Below, in pieces: positions 55,366 through 63,933 of a stretch of DNA of 64,000 nucleotides. Origin of the DNA: Haemophilus massiliensis (GTDB lineage Bacteria > Pseudomonadota > Gammaproteobacteria > Enterobacterales > Pasteurellaceae); assembly GCA_000752995.2 (NCBI GenBank), contig LM994635.1:273132-337131 (forward strand), in the 5' to 3' direction. The notes beneath the pieces were generated by a model. It was given only the letters and a program-made list of their open reading frames with translations. It was not told where the DNA came from and made no database searches. Position 1 is the first letter of the stretch, and every line of letters begins with the position of its first letter. The position numbers and the translations under genes were made by a program.

Positions 55366-55812
55366 TTATCGATTATCAAGATGTCGCTGCGCACTTTGTT
55401 GTCGCGCCAGTTCGGCAAGTGCTTTCGGTACTACGCGCTGACCGACGGGAAACAATGCGATTCCCGCCAATTTAAAGTTAGCCAAGCCGACGGGAATGCC
55501 GATAATGCTCAAACATTGGGTGATGCCCGACATAATATGCAATAAACACAGCCACCAGCCGAATAATATAAACCAGACAATGTTGAGCACGGAACCGAGC
55601 GTATTGCCGGTCGTAGTTGTGGGTTCGAGATATTTAACATGAATAATCTCGTTGCCGAACGGTACCAGCGACATTTTGGTGATTTCCCAGCAGCTGCGGG
55701 TATAAGGCAAGGTGATTATCAGAATTGCGCTGGCGAAAGTCGCAAATAACCAGCCTAATGTGGTGGCAAAACCGCCGAGAATAAAATTCAGAATATTTAA
55801 TATTAATGCCAT
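55366..55812 (-). CDS. yccF: YccF family membrane protein
   Basis: A 148-aa inner-membrane protein with about three or four helices and two YccF (DUF307) repeats: LNFILGGFATTLGWLFATFASAILIITLPYTRSCWEITKMSLVPFG (about 8-53) and a second, NIVWFILFGWWLCLLHIMSGITQCLSIIGIPVGLANFKLAGIALFPVG. Each repeat ends in a PFG/PVG turn. Role unknown. Neighbour order yccS-yccF-mgsA-yccT matches E. coli, except that helD is not seen between yccF and mgsA. Confidence 0.9.
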   Translation of the reverse strand: MALILNILNFILGGFATTLGWLFATFASAILIITLPYTRSCWEITKMSLVPFGNEIIHVKYLEPTTTTGNTLGSVLNIVWFILFGWWLCLLHIMSGITQCLSIIGIPVGLANFKLAGIALFPVGQRVVPKALAELARQQSAQRHLDNR

Positions 55813-55824
55813 ACTTTCTCCTTA

Positions 55825-55849
55825 AAGTGCGGTTATTTTAACCGCACTT
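55825..55849. repeat. Inverted USS pair overlapping the end of mgsA
   Basis: AAGTGCGGT (55825-55833) and ACCGCACTT (55841-55849) face each other with a 7-bp centre, giving a long stem. The right half is read as the last codons of mgsA (KVRLK then the stop at 55833-55835). The left half runs into the yccF ribosome-binding site (AAGGAG). On the minus strand only three Ts follow the stem, so it is at most a weak terminator or attenuator between mgsA and yccF. Confidence 0.75.
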
Positions 55850-56291
55850 TTAGATAGTCCGCATAGTCGGGAATGCGAATATCAATAGTCCGGTTAAAAT
55901 AGGGAGAGCTTATGATAAAGTCGGCGCTAGCCATATTCATTGCAATAGGGATATTCCAGACGGTTGCGATGCGCATTAGCGCTTTGACATCCGGGTCATG
56001 CGGTACGGCATTCATCGGATCCCAGAAAAAAATCAGCAAATCAATACGCTGTTCGGCGATTAATCCGCCGAGCTGTTGATCGCCGCCCATCGGTCCGCTA
56101 AGCAGATTGGTGATTTCCAGACCGGTTTCTTTGCCGATAAGACCGCCGCTGGTGCCGGTGGCGTACAGCCGGTGGGATTGCAGTAAAGTGCGGTTGTTTT
56201 TACACCAGTTTATCAGATCCTGCTTGCAGTGATCATGCGCGACCAACGCAATGTGTTTGGCTGCCGCTAATTGGCGGGTTGTACTTTGCAT
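55833..56291 (-). CDS. mgsA: Methylglyoxal synthase
   Basis: Converts dihydroxyacetone phosphate to methylglyoxal, a bypass of lower glycolysis; 152 aa. Family marks are [15 protein letters not shown] (about 15-29), ATGTSGGLI (about 44-52), [15 protein letters not shown] (about 64-78, containing the catalytic Asp), [18 protein letters not shown] (about 88-105) and the N-terminal Asp/His pair. The last residues, KVRLK, are encoded by one arm of an inverted USS pair. It is divergent from nothing nearby; yccT lies upstream on the same strand after a terminator. Confidence 0.95.
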   Translation of the reverse strand: MQSTTRQLAAAKHIALVAHDHCKQDLINWCKNNRTLLQSHRLYATGTSGGLIGKETGLEITNLLSGPMGGDQQLGGLIAEQRIDLLIFFWDPMNAVPHDPDVKALMRIATVWNIPIAMNMASADFIISSPYFNRTIDIRIPDYADYLKVRLK

Positions 56292-56304
56292 AGCGTCTCC
56301 ATAA

Positions 56305-56333
56305 TAAAAAAGTGAGCAACCAAGCCCACTTTA
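56305..56333 (-). terminator. Rho-independent terminator of yccT
   Basis: Imperfect stem AGTGGGC / GCTCACT with a 6-base loop (56311-56330), followed on the minus strand by TTTTTT. It lies 30 bp after the yccT stop and just before mgsA. Confidence 0.7.
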
Positions 56334-56362
56334 AGATCAAAATAGATAAACATCAAAACAAA

Positions 56363-57019
56363 TTATTTTTGTTTTTTCGCCCAGTCAAGGAAACGAGCTT
56401 GAGTGTCTTTATCCGCTTGCTGGAACCAATATTGCAGTTGTTGTTCGGCGACGTTTTCACCTTGCACCACAACTTTGCCTTTTTGCGCTTTGGAAAAGCC
56501 CGGCACGGCGGCAGGAATCGCGCTGGTCGCCAATGAAGGCACAGAAGCCACTGCGCCGGAGGCATTATATTCGGAAAGATTTTCGATTAAATTGGCCCCC
56601 GGCAGAAAGCCTTCCTGTTTTAAGCTATCCTGTTTGTTTGCAATTGCTTTGCCGGAAACAGTTTTAACGATGATTTCCGGTTTCTGGTTGAACATAGAAG
56701 CGTCGCGTTCGGTTTCAATGCGAGGAGCGGTGATTACGATATCTTCTGCACTGCCCTGAAAGGTGACTACAACCGGGTTAGATTCGAATAATGAGCGATC
56801 GGAACCGGATTTTACCACTTCGCTGACACGAACAACAACCTGATGGGTTCGAGTATCATTAACATTAAAAGATTTGGTTGATTTTAATAATGATTTGCTT
56901 GCTTTTTGTCCGTCGATAGCCAGAAAATCAACGTTTGACGAGCTGCTCACAACACCAGCAAAACTTGCTGTGCTGGTTAATAAAGCTGCGGTAGCCAATG
57001 CAGCGAAACGAAATTTCAT
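56363..57019 (-). CDS. yccT: DUF2057 family periplasmic protein (YccT-like)
   Basis: A 218-aa protein with signal peptide about 1-21 (cut after SFA) and a DUF2057 domain beginning VVSSSSNVDFLAIDGQK (about 23-39), with the stretch THQVVVRVSEVVKSGSDRSLFESNPVVVTFQ (about 58-88). The C-terminal part, YWFQQADKDTQARFLDWAKKQ, is helical and typical. In E. coli YccT (CsgI) reduces curli assembly; no curli genes are in this window. Its position next to mgsA is conserved. Divergent from the acylphosphatase gene. Confidence 0.87.
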   Translation of the reverse strand: MKFRFAALATAALLTSTASFAGVVSSSSNVDFLAIDGQKASKSLLKSTKSFNVNDTRTHQVVVRVSEVVKSGSDRSLFESNPVVVTFQGSAEDIVITAPRIETERDASMFNQKPEIIVKTVSGKAIANKQDSLKQEGFLPGANLIENLSEYNASGAVASVPSLATSAIPAAVPGFSKAQKGKVVVQGENVAEQQLQYWFQQADKDTQARFLDWAKKQK

Positions 57020-57196
57020 ACTTGCTCCTCTATGATGGGAATAATGTCTTTTAATTCTAACGCACTCTATTCGATAAAGCGTTAGCCGTATGCTATTCTA
57101 ATTTAAGGCAAATGGAAATAGAAAAATTCATTTTCAGCAAAAATTTTTACTTTTTCACCTGATTTGAGCGAACATCGATAAATGACGGAGGAAACT

Positions 57197-57469
57197 ATGT
57201 TGAAGAAGCAATTTACTGTTTATGGTGTGGTTCAGGGGGTCGGTTTTCGTTTCTTTACTTGGCGCGAGGCGGTTAAAATCGGTGTGCGCGGTATGGTTAG
57301 AAATTTATCCGACGGCAGCGTTCAAGTTGTGGCAATCGGCTCGCAATCTCAGCTTGACGCGTTACGTCGTTTTCTGCAACAAGGGCCGAGAACTGCGCTG
57401 GTAGAGCGGGTTCTCGAGCAGGATTATCGCGGCGAACAGCAATTTGAGGGGTTTTCTGTCCGTCGTTAG
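57197..57469 (+). CDS. yccX: Acylphosphatase
   Basis: A 90-aa alpha/beta acylphosphatase hydrolysing acyl phosphates such as carbamoyl or 1,3-bisphosphoglyceryl phosphate. The active-site loop GVVQGVGFRFF (about 10-20) contains the catalytic Arg, and the catalytic Asn is in GMVRNLSDGSVQVVAIG (about 32-48). The start at 57197 is chosen because GGAGG (57187-57191) is spaced 5 bp before it; the ATG at 57182 would lie before that site. Convergent overlap of 4 bp with sitD. In E. coli yccX is directly next to tusE; here four Mn/Fe transporter genes separate them. Confidence 0.9.
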   Translation: MLKKQFTVYGVVQGVGFRFFTWREAVKIGVRGMVRNLSDGSVQVVAIGSQSQLDALRRFLQQGPRTALVERVLEQDYRGEQQFEGFSVRR

Positions 57470-58290
57470 TGCTGTTTCAGTTTGCTGTAACCTAATGAAA
57501 ACAGGAAGAAAATTGCTTGTAGCAGAATAATGCAGGCACCGGTAGCGCCGTCAATATGATAGCTGATAATGGTACCCAGAATACTGGTGCTCACTGAAAC
57601 CGAGACGGCAATGAGCAGCATAGTATCGAAGCGTTTGCTAAGAGTATAAGCGGTAATTCCCGGGGAAATCAGCATGGCGACCACCAAAATCACACCGACC
57701 ACCTGCATCGCGCTGATAATAGTCAGCGCCAATAATATCAGTAAGCCGTAATGCAGCAGACGCGGAGACAGTCCCGCGACCCGCGCGTGGCTGGGATCAA
57801 AACAATAGAGCAGAAAATCCCGTCGTTTCAGCAGAATGATCAGTAAAATCAGCGCGGCGGTAATAAAGGTTTGCCATAATTCGGCGGAACTGACACCGAG
57901 CAGGTTGCCGAACAAGATGTGCATGAGATGCTGGTCCGTATCTACTTTGGTGAACAACACCAGTCCCAATGCAAACATACCGGAAAAGACAATACCCATC
58001 ACGGTGTCCTCTTTGATGCGGCTATTTTCTTTTAAATAACCGATACTCAATGCACAAGCCAGACCAGAGCCGAACGCCCCGGCGGCAAGTGGCAGTCCGA
58101 GCCAATAGGCCAGTACGATGCCGGGAAGTACTGCATGGGAAACCGCATCGCCCATCAACGCCCAGCCTTTCAGAATCAAATAGCAGGATAGTACAGCACA
58201 GATCACCGCCACAATAAGCGCAGTTAACAGCGCATTTTGCATAAAAGGGTAGCCGAATGGTTCAAAAAACCAATTGAGAATATTATTCAT
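57466..58290 (-). CDS. sitD: Mn/Fe ABC transporter permease (SitD/YfeD type)
   Basis: A 274-aa permease of the ABC-3 family with about eight or nine helices. The family core is LKGWALMGDAVSHAVLPGIVLAYWLGLPLAAGAFGSG (about 41-77), with AGLSPRLLHYGLLILLALTIISAMQVVGVILVVAMLISPG. It is the second of two adjacent permeases; its start overlaps the stop of sitC by 8 bp. Forms a heterodimer with SitC over the SitB ATPase. Manganese or iron is expected from the Fur control and family; zinc cannot be ruled out from sequence. Confidence 0.9.
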   Translation of the reverse strand: MNNILNWFFEPFGYPFMQNALLTALIVAVICAVLSCYLILKGWALMGDAVSHAVLPGIVLAYWLGLPLAAGAFGSGLACALSIGYLKENSRIKEDTVMGIVFSGMFALGLVLFTKVDTDQHLMHILFGNLLGVSSAELWQTFITAALILLIILLKRRDFLLYCFDPSHARVAGLSPRLLHYGLLILLALTIISAMQVVGVILVVAMLISPGITAYTLSKRFDTMLLIAVSVSVSTSILGTIISYHIDGATGACIILLQAIFFLFSLGYSKLKQH

Positions 58291-59140
58291 GGCGGGCCTC
58301 CTGTGCGACGGCGCGCTTTTGTGTGAATAAACCGTATTTCGGGGAAAACAGGAAAGCCATCAGAAAAAGTGCGGTCTGAAAACAAACAATTAATCCGCCT
58401 GTGGCGCCGTCCAAATAATAGCTGAAATAAACTCCCAATGCGCTGGTTACGATACCCAGTGAGACCGCAATAATGACCAGCGTTTTAAAGCGATCCGTCA
58501 ATAAATAGGCCGTCGCACCGGGGGTGACAACCATGGCGATCACTAATATGGCACCGACGGTTTGTAATGCGGCGACCACGCAGGCACTGAGCAAAACGAA
58601 AAAGAGCAGTTTATAATAAAACGGTGACAATCCGACAGACGCGGCATGGGTTTCATCAAAGAAAACCAGCAATAGATCTTTCCAGAAAATCAATAGTAAA
58701 ATCAGGCAAATCGCGATGATGATAGCCACTTGAACAATATCTTCGTCGGCAATACCAAGAATATTGCCTAAAATAATTTCCTGTACGTTAACCGAGGTCG
58801 GGTTTAATGAGATGATCAATAAACCGACAGCGAAAAACGTAGTAAAGATAAAGCCGATAATGGCGTCTTCGCGCAATGCCGAGATAGATTTGATCCACAG
58901 AATGGAAAGTGCGGCTAAAATTCCGGCAAAAAATGCGCCCAGCGCATAGGGAAGGGCGAGAGAATAGGCAATAGCAACGCCGGGAACCACTGAGTGAGAC
59001 AGCGCATCGCCGATTAGCGACCAGCCTTTCAACATTAGATAGGCGGATAAAAATGCACAGATTCCGCCCACGGTCGCGCTTAATATCAGCGCCTTTAGCA
59101 TGTAATCATAGGAAAACGGCTCAAGTAAAATTGCTAGCAT
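58283..59140 (-). CDS. sitC: Mn/Fe ABC transporter permease (SitC/YfeC type)
   Basis: A 285-aa ABC-3 permease paralogous to the next gene. Core [42 protein letters not shown] (about 42-83) and [40 protein letters not shown] (about 169-208). The start overlaps the end of the ATPase gene by 7 bp; the end overlaps sitD by 8 bp. The double permease (C and D) is typical of SitABCD/YfeABCD, whereas the ZnuABC zinc system has one permease, which favours Mn/Fe here. Confidence 0.9.
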   Translation of the reverse strand: MLAILLEPFSYDYMLKALILSATVGGICAFLSAYLMLKGWSLIGDALSHSVVPGVAIAYSLALPYALGAFFAGILAALSILWIKSISALREDAIIGFIFTTFFAVGLLIISLNPTSVNVQEIILGNILGIADEDIVQVAIIIAICLILLLIFWKDLLLVFFDETHAASVGLSPFYYKLLFFVLLSACVVAALQTVGAILVIAMVVTPGATAYLLTDRFKTLVIIAVSLGIVTSALGVYFSYYLDGATGGLIVCFQTALFLMAFLFSPKYGLFTQKRAVAQEARHE

Positions 59141-60063
59141 GGGCGGTTTCCCTTAGAACGCGGGTTTCTTTCACGTGCCGTTTCGACGGCATGTTCTTTG
59201 ATAATCGGTGCGGGAGGATCATTTTTAGTTTGCCCATAAAATACCGCCGGCAACTCATCATCAGTCAATACCGTAACCGAGCGATTGTCTTCATCATCAT
59301 GCAGATCACGCCCGAGCAATTTGACATTGCGCAGCACACCGCCGAACACCAATTCAAGATGTTGCTGAGTAAAGGTGGTTTCCGTGCTGCCTTTTGCCAG
59401 CACAGTGCGGTTAATCATAACAACCTGATCACAATAATCCGGCACGGAACCCAAATTATGGGTGGAGACCAGAATAAGATAGCCTTCGGTGCGTAATTGC
59501 GCCAGTAACTCCATAATTGCGTTTTCCGTTTGCACATCAACACCGGTAAAAGGCTCATCCAGTAAAATGATTCGGCTTTGTTGTGCTAACGCGCGGGCAA
59601 GGAAAACACGTTTTTTCTGACCGCCCGACAGCTCACCGATTTGTCGTTCAGCCAAGTGTTCGATACCGACCCGCTGCATGGCGCGCTGAACTTCCTGTTT
59701 ATCGACGGTTTTCGGCATTCGCAGGAAGTTCATATAGCCGTAGCGCCCCATCATAACGACATCATAAACGGAAACAGGAAACTGCCAGTCCACATCTTCG
59801 CTTTGCGGGACATAAGCCACCATATTCCGTTTTAGTGCTTTGGCGATAGGCAGCCCGCACAGTTGGATTGTGCCTTGCTGCGGTTTGATTAATCCCATTA
59901 AGCTTTTAAACAGGGTGGATTTTCCACTGCCATTCACCCCGACTAAGGCACAGGTCGTGCCGCCCTGCAATTCAAATGATACATCATAAATAGCAGTGTG
60001 ACCGTTGTTATAACGTACCGTGACGTTGTCAACATAAATCGAAGTCGGGGTTTGAGAGGACAT
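59134..60063 (-). CDS. sitB: Mn/Fe ABC transporter ATP-binding protein (SitB/YfeB type)
   Basis: A 309-aa ATPase: Walker [10 protein letters not shown] (about 38-46), signature [16 protein letters not shown] (about 138-153), Walker [13 protein letters not shown] (about 159-170) and switch His in VSTHNLGSV (about 193-201). The C-terminal extension (about 255-309; [21 protein letters not shown]) has no recognised motif and is longer than in ZnuC. It overlaps sitA by 1 bp and sitC by 7 bp, so the four genes form one tightly coupled operon. Confidence 0.93.
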   Translation of the reverse strand: MSSQTPTSIYVDNVTVRYNNGHTAIYDVSFELQGGTTCALVGVNGSGKSTLFKSLMGLIKPQQGTIQLCGLPIAKALKRNMVAYVPQSEDVDWQFPVSVYDVVMMGRYGYMNFLRMPKTVDKQEVQRAMQRVGIEHLAERQIGELSGGQKKRVFLARALAQQSRIILLDEPFTGVDVQTENAIMELLAQLRTEGYLILVSTHNLGSVPDYCDQVVMINRTVLAKGSTETTFTQQHLELVFGGVLRNVKLLGRDLHDDEDNRSVTVLTDDELPAVFYGQTKNDPPAPIIKEHAVETARERNPRSKGNRPC

Positions 60064-60944
60064 TATTTTTCAAATCCTTTTACAATAGTGGTAACAGTGG
60101 TATTTAACAAATCAATGTAAGTTGGTACCGGTCCTTCAGCATTAGATAAGGAATCCACATAAAGCACGCCGCCGTATTTCGCACCGCTTTCTTTTGCTAC
60201 TTGCTGTGCCGGTTTCGGAGAAATTGTACTTTCACTGAATACTACCGGAATGTGGTGTTTTTTGACTAGATCGATCATATGACGCACTTGTTGCGGTGTA
60301 CCTTGCTGCTCCGCATTAATCGGCCATAAATAGACTTCCTGTAAACCGTAATCCTGTGCCAGATAACTGAACGCGCCTTCACTGGTTGCCAGCCAGCGCT
60401 GCTGTTGCGGAATTTGTGCCAGTTTTTTACGCAATGGTTCGTCCAGTGCTTTGATTTTCTGTGCATAATTTTCCGCATTACGGCGATAAGTGTCCGCATT
60501 TTTCGGATCGTATTTAACTAACGCATTTTTAATGTTTTCAATATAGACAAGCGCGTTAGTCGGTGACATCCAAGCATGTGGATTCGGTGCGTCTTTATAA
60601 GGACCTTCAAAAATTGAAATCGGCGTAATCCCTTCGGTTACGACTACGGACGGCTTATCCTGCACATTCTGGAAGAAGCGCTCAAACCAGCGTTCCAGAT
60701 TCAAACCGTTCCATAAAACGAGATCGGCAGACTGAGTTTTTACAATGTCTTTCGGAGTCGGTTCATAATCATGAATTTCTGCGCCGGGTTTTGTAATAGA
60801 CTCAACCGTTGCCGCATCGCCAGCAACATTCTGCGCAATATCCTGAATAATGGTAAAAGTCGTAATCACCTTAAATTTGGCATAGCTGGGCAGGCTGGAT
60901 AAGGTTAAAAGTGCGGCACTAATTAGTATTAATAAACGTGACAT
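60063..60944 (-). CDS. sitA: Mn/Fe ABC transporter periplasmic binding protein (SitA/YfeA type)
   Basis: A 293-aa class III metal-binding protein. Signal peptide about 1-22 (cut after SYA). Metal-ligand residues are visible: His in [15 protein letters not shown] (about 66-80), His in [13 protein letters not shown] (about 128-140), Glu in [16 protein letters not shown] (about 193-208) and a later Asp (YVDSLS). The start at 60944 is supported by AAGGAG; the frame extends to 61142 but that part covers the promoter and the Fur box. First gene of sitABCD. Confidence 0.93.
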   Translation of the reverse strand: MSRLLILISAALLTLSSLPSYAKFKVITTFTIIQDIAQNVAGDAATVESITKPGAEIHDYEPTPKDIVKTQSADLVLWNGLNLERWFERFFQNVQDKPSVVVTEGITPISIFEGPYKDAPNPHAWMSPTNALVYIENIKNALVKYDPKNADTYRRNAENYAQKIKALDEPLRKKLAQIPQQQRWLATSEGAFSYLAQDYGLQEVYLWPINAEQQGTPQQVRHMIDLVKKHHIPVVFSESTISPKPAQQVAKESGAKYGGVLYVDSLSNAEGPVPTYIDLLNTTVTTIVKGFEK

Positions 60945-60983
60945 AATTTCTCCTTTAAAGATTAAGTTATTAAGTGCCAGCAC

Positions 60984-61011
60984 ATTATACAAGGTTATTT
61001 TATATTTGCAA
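60984..61011 (-). promoter_or_regulatory. Promoter of sitABCD
   Basis: On the minus strand, -35 TTGCAA (61006-61011), a 16-bp spacer and a consensus -10 TATAAT (60984-60989). It lies 40-67 bp upstream of the sitA start, and the -35 is next to a near-perfect Fur box. Confidence 0.75.
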
Positions 61012-61012
61012 A

Positions 61013-61027
61013 TGATAATGATTATCG
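61013..61027. promoter_or_regulatory. Fur box of sitABCD
   Basis: TGATAATGATTATCG matches the 7-1-7 Fur motif TGATAATnATTATCA at 13 of 14 defined positions (plus the free central base). It abuts the -35 of the sitABCD promoter and lies inside the tusE-sitA gap, right after the tusE stop. Repression by Fe- (or Mn-) loaded Fur is a strong inference. Confidence 0.85.
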
Positions 61028-61035
61028 ATTTTAAA

Positions 61036-61365
61036 TCAAAGGCACTTTGCTGGCTTAGGTAATCCAGCAAGTTTAGTTGCCTGTTTTGCCGGCCCGTCCG
61101 GAAAGAGACGCTGTAAATAACGGCTGTTTCCTTTTTCCTCACCCAGCTTTTGCGCCATAGCTTTCACCAACATTCGGATTGCCGGTGAGGTTTTATATTC
61201 CTGATAAAACGCCCGTACAAAATGGATTACTTCCCAATGGGCCTCGCTTAACTCCAGCTTTTCCTGCCGGGCGATAGCTAAAGCAACATCGCGATTCCAT
61301 TGGTTTAAATCAAGCAAGTAGCCTTCCGAATCCGTTTCAAGTTGTCGATTATTTACGATTAACAT
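61036..61365 (-). CDS. tusE: Sulfurtransferase subunit TusE
   Basis: A 109-aa DsrC-family protein, the last relay in the TusA-BCD-E sulphur transfer to MnmA for 2-thiouridine in tRNA. The catalytic penultimate Cys is present in the end KPAKCL. Other marks are [60 protein letters not shown] (about 43-102). ATGATG at 61363-61368 leaves the start open by one codon; MLIVNN (61365) fits the family. It stands between yccA and the sitABCD operon. Confidence 0.95.
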   Translation of the reverse strand: MLIVNNRQLETDSEGYLLDLNQWNRDVALAIARQEKLELSEAHWEVIHFVRAFYQEYKTSPAIRMLVKAMAQKLGEEKGNSRYLQRLFPDGPAKQATKLAGLPKPAKCL

Positions 61366-61401
61366 CATTTTTACACTATACTGAATGTTTTTATTATACA
61401 G

Positions 61402-61424
61402 AAACGCCCCTATAAAGGGGCGTC
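61402..61424 (-). terminator. Hairpin after yccA (probable terminator)
   Basis: Perfect 8-bp GC-rich stem ACGCCCCT / AGGGGCGT with a 4-base loop, followed on the minus strand by TTCTGTATAA. The T-run is weak, so readthrough from yccA into tusE is possible. Confidence 0.55.
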
Positions 61425-61447
61425 GAATTTACCTATTGAACTAATAA

Positions 61448-62110
61448 TTAATCATCGCTGCCGAAAATACGCAATAAGTTTAGCAAACTGACGAAAATAT
61501 TATACAGCGAGACATACAAGCTGACTGTGGCGCGAATATAATTGGTTTCGCCGCCGTGCACGATATTACTGGTTTCATATAAAATAGCCATACTTGAGAA
61601 GACGATAAATAGTGCGCTTAACGCGACATAAAATCCCGGCATATTAAAAAAGAAACTGGCGATCATTCCGACGACTAGCACGATAAAAAGGGTAAACATC
61701 ATGCCAGATAGGAACGACATATCTTTTTTAGTGGTTAACACATAAGCGGAACAAGCAAAAAATACCGCTGCAGTACCGGCTAACGCAAATACGATAAGCT
61801 CACCTAATCCTGCACCGACATAAGCGTTTAATATCGGGCCGAGAGAGTAGCCCAGAAATCCGGTCAGTGCGAATGTGGACAGAATACCCCATCCGCTGTT
61901 TGCTAATGCGTTATTTAAGAACAGCAACCCGTAAAAACCGAGCAACAGAATACCGTAATGCAATGGCGGCAGATTTAATGCCATTGCAGCAAATGCGACA
62001 ACGGCGGAGAAAGTCAGCGTTAAAGCAAGTAGAAAATAAGTGTTACGTAATACTTTATTCGTTGCTAAAACCGATTGTTCTCTGGTGTCAACAATAATTC
62101 GTGATTGCAT
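61448..62110 (-). CDS. yccA: YccA, Bax inhibitor-1 family membrane protein (FtsH modulator)
   Basis: A 220-aa inner-membrane protein with seven helices of the BI-1/TMBIM fold. The N-terminal cytosolic segment, [24 protein letters not shown], precedes helix 1. The family signature is [40 protein letters not shown] (about 178-217). In E. coli YccA is a substrate and inhibitor of the FtsH protease. Order yccA-tusE is kept as in E. coli; the next neighbour, yccX, is now beyond sitABCD. Confidence 0.93.
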   Translation of the reverse strand: MQSRIIVDTREQSVLATNKVLRNTYFLLALTLTFSAVVAFAAMALNLPPLHYGILLLGFYGLLFLNNALANSGWGILSTFALTGFLGYSLGPILNAYVGAGLGELIVFALAGTAAVFFACSAYVLTTKKDMSFLSGMMFTLFIVLVVGMIASFFFNMPGFYVALSALFIVFSSMAILYETSNIVHGGETNYIRATVSLYVSLYNIFVSLLNLLRIFGSDD

Positions 62111-62264
62111 AAAATCTCCTGTTTAATAATAAAAGTGCTCTGCCATAAAGTAATGGCTAACCTATTAAAAGTCAATGTATCGGCAATATCTTTTTCATCA
62201 TCGTTGTTTGAAATCCGCCCGAAACGGATAAATTATCATCTTTTAATGCATCAACTATTATTTT

Positions 62265-62294
62265 TTGATTTACTCCCTCCATTATCTGTACTAT
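62265..62294 (+). promoter_or_regulatory. Promoter of tRNA-Ser
   Basis: -35 TTGATT (62265-62270), an 18-bp spacer and -10 TACTAT (62289-62294) predict a start near 62301, 12 bp upstream of the tRNA. Confidence 0.5.
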
Positions 62295-62312
62295 ATTTTG
62301 CACAATCAAAAC

Positions 62313-62402
62313 GGAGGAATGGTCGAGTGGCCGAAGGCACCGGTTTCGAAAACCGGCGAGGGTTTACGCCCTCCGTGAGTTCGAATCTCACTTCCTCCGC
62401 CA
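62313..62402 (+). tRNA. tRNA-Ser (anticodon CGA)
   Basis: A 90-nt class II tRNA including an encoded CCA end. Acceptor stem GGAGGAA (62313-62319) pairs with TTCCTCC (62392-62398), then G and CCA. Anticodon stem CCGGT / ACCGG has the loop TTCGAAA, reading anticodon CGA (codon UCG). The long variable arm, GAGGGTTTACGCCCTC, and the T-loop GTTCGAATC are typical of tRNA-Ser. Confidence 0.97.
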
Positions 62403-62558
62403 TTTTTTGATAAGGTTGTAAGTTAAAAGTGTTAAAAATCAGCAGCTTACGAATTTTTTTATTTTCTGTGATTTCTTCTAACTCCTCATTTTCCGCTCGC
62501 ATTTTCGATGTGTCTAAAATCAAGTTTGACGAGAGTTTGAACTGTGCATTTAATTTAA

Positions 62559-62567
62559 AAGTGCGGT
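62559..62567 (+). repeat. DNA uptake signal sequence (USS)
   Basis: AAGTGCGGT followed by AAAAAATTTGG, between the tRNA-Ser gene and the TRAP transporter. The remaining sequence of this 250-bp gap (62403-62652) holds only this USS and the dctM terminator. Confidence 0.82.
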
Positions 62568-62606
62568 AAAAAATTTGGTTGTTTTTTTATTCACTATATA
62601 AGAAAA

Positions 62607-62645
62607 AGTCATCACCCCATATAGCCATATATGAGGTGATTTTAA
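62607..62645 (-). terminator. Rho-independent terminator of dctM
   Basis: On the minus strand: stem ATCACCTCATATA / TATATGGGGTGAT (13 bp with one G-T mismatch pair) with loop TGGC, followed by GACTTTTTCTT. It sits 13 bp after the dctM stop. The hairpin also has T-rich sequence on the other side and may work in both directions. Confidence 0.82.
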
Positions 62646-62652
62646 TTATATT

Positions 62653-63933
62653 TTAATAGAGTAAATCTACCATTCCCACGGTTAAAGCAGGGATATAAGT
62701 GACAGCCATTAATGTTATCAATAATACTAGAATAAACCATAAGTTATCTTTGGTTACACTCCAGATATCTTTTTTAGCGATTGACGAAGCCGTAATAAGA
62801 ACACTGGCTACCGGTGGAGTTTGCTGTCCTACCGCGATGTTGAGCGTCAGAATAATACCGAAATGGATAGGATCAACGCCTAGTTGTGCGATGAGTGGCA
62901 TAACAATTGGGACAACAAGAATGATAGCGGCTGCACCATGCAGGAACATACCAATAATAAATAACATAAGGTTCAGCATCATGAGCACAATATATTTGTT
63001 ATCAGAGATACCTAAAATTGCTGATGCCATATGCTGAGGAACCTCTTGTTCAGTTAGAAACAATCCTAGTGCGGCAGAAGTTGCAACCAACAGCATAACA
63101 ACGGAAGTTCCGTTGACACTTTCGACAATGGCTTTACGTAAGGAGGCAAAAGTGAGCTCTTTATAGATAAAGAGACCGATAATCAATGCCAGCAACACAG
63201 CTAAACCGGCCGCTTCCGTAGCGGTAGTAAAACCGCTGATAATACCACCTAAAATAATTGCCGGTAACGTTAATGCCCAAATTGCGTCTTTAAAGGATTC
63301 ACATAATTTACGTAGGCTGAAAGATTCCTCCCTTGGCAAATTGTATTTTACCGCATAATAGTAACAAACAATGAACATACCTATTGATGCGAGTCCGCCA
63401 GCGGCTAAGCCGGCAATAAATAGTTTGGATATTGAGACATCGGCCATCGCACCGTAGATAATCATCGGCAATGATGGCGGAATAATTACGGCTAGTGAGG
63501 CAGAGGAGGAAGTTACTGCGGCAGAAAATGTTGCTTTATAGCTCCGTTTTTTCATCGCCGGAATTAAAATTGAACCTAATGCGGCAACATCTGCAACGGA
63601 AGAACCTGATATTTCGGCAAAAATCATTGATACACCGACATTTACCATCGCCAGTCCGCCACGAATAAAGCCGATAATCGCATTTACGAAATTGATTAAT
63701 CTGACAGAAATTCCCCCGGTATTCATTAAGGTGCCGGCTAAAATAAAGAGAGGAATTGCCAGTAATGAAAAATTTGAGGCACCGTCAAAAATAGATAGTG
63801 CAATATTGTAAACAGAGTCAAAGTTGTTTGTGGCTAGCATACCCAATACCGATACGACGCCTATGGCAACCGCAATCGGAACATTGATCATAACGAGTAG
63901 AATTAATCCTATTAATACTAAGAATGCAATCAT
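62653..63933 (-). CDS. dctM: TRAP transporter large permease (DctM)
   Basis: A 426-aa DctM-family permease with about 12 helices and two internal half-repeats. Family marks are LLAIPLFILAGTLMNTGGIS (about 56-75), EISGSSVADVAALGSILIPAMKKRSY (about 107-132), SSASLAVIIPPSLPMIIYGAMADVSI (about 143-168) and the second-half HGAAAIILVVPIVMPLIAQLGVDPIHFGIILTLNIAVGQQTPPV. It moves an organic acid with Na+ together with a DctQ subunit and a DctP binding protein. The substrate cannot be read from DctM. The start overlaps the dctQ stop (ATGA). Confidence 0.92.
   Translation of the reverse strand: MIAFLVLIGLILLVMINVPIAVAIGVVSVLGMLATNNFDSVYNIALSIFDGASNFSLLAIPLFILAGTLMNTGGISVRLINFVNAIIGFIRGGLAMVNVGVSMIFAEISGSSVADVAALGSILIPAMKKRSYKATFSAAVTSSSASLAVIIPPSLPMIIYGAMADVSISKLFIAGLAAGGLASIGMFIVCYYYAVKYNLPREESFSLRKLCESFKDAIWALTLPAIILGGIISGFTTATEAAGLAVLLALIIGLFIYKELTFASLRKAIVESVNGTSVVMLLVATSAALGLFLTEQEVPQHMASAILGISDNKYIVLMMLNLMLFIIGMFLHGAAAIILVVPIVMPLIAQLGVDPIHFGIILTLNIAVGQQTPPVASVLITASSIAKKDIWSVTKDNLWFILVLLITLMAVTYIPALTVGMVDLLY

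Noticed and set aside
60945-61142. 66-codon N-terminal extension of sitA
   Set aside because: It would translate the promoter, the Fur box and the end of tus[10 protein letters not shown] at 60944 is a proper signal peptide with a ribosome-binding site.
62105-62410. Plus-strand ORF covering the tRNA-Ser gene
   Set aside because: It is read through the tRNA and has no homologue-like features; the tRNA structure explains the sequence.
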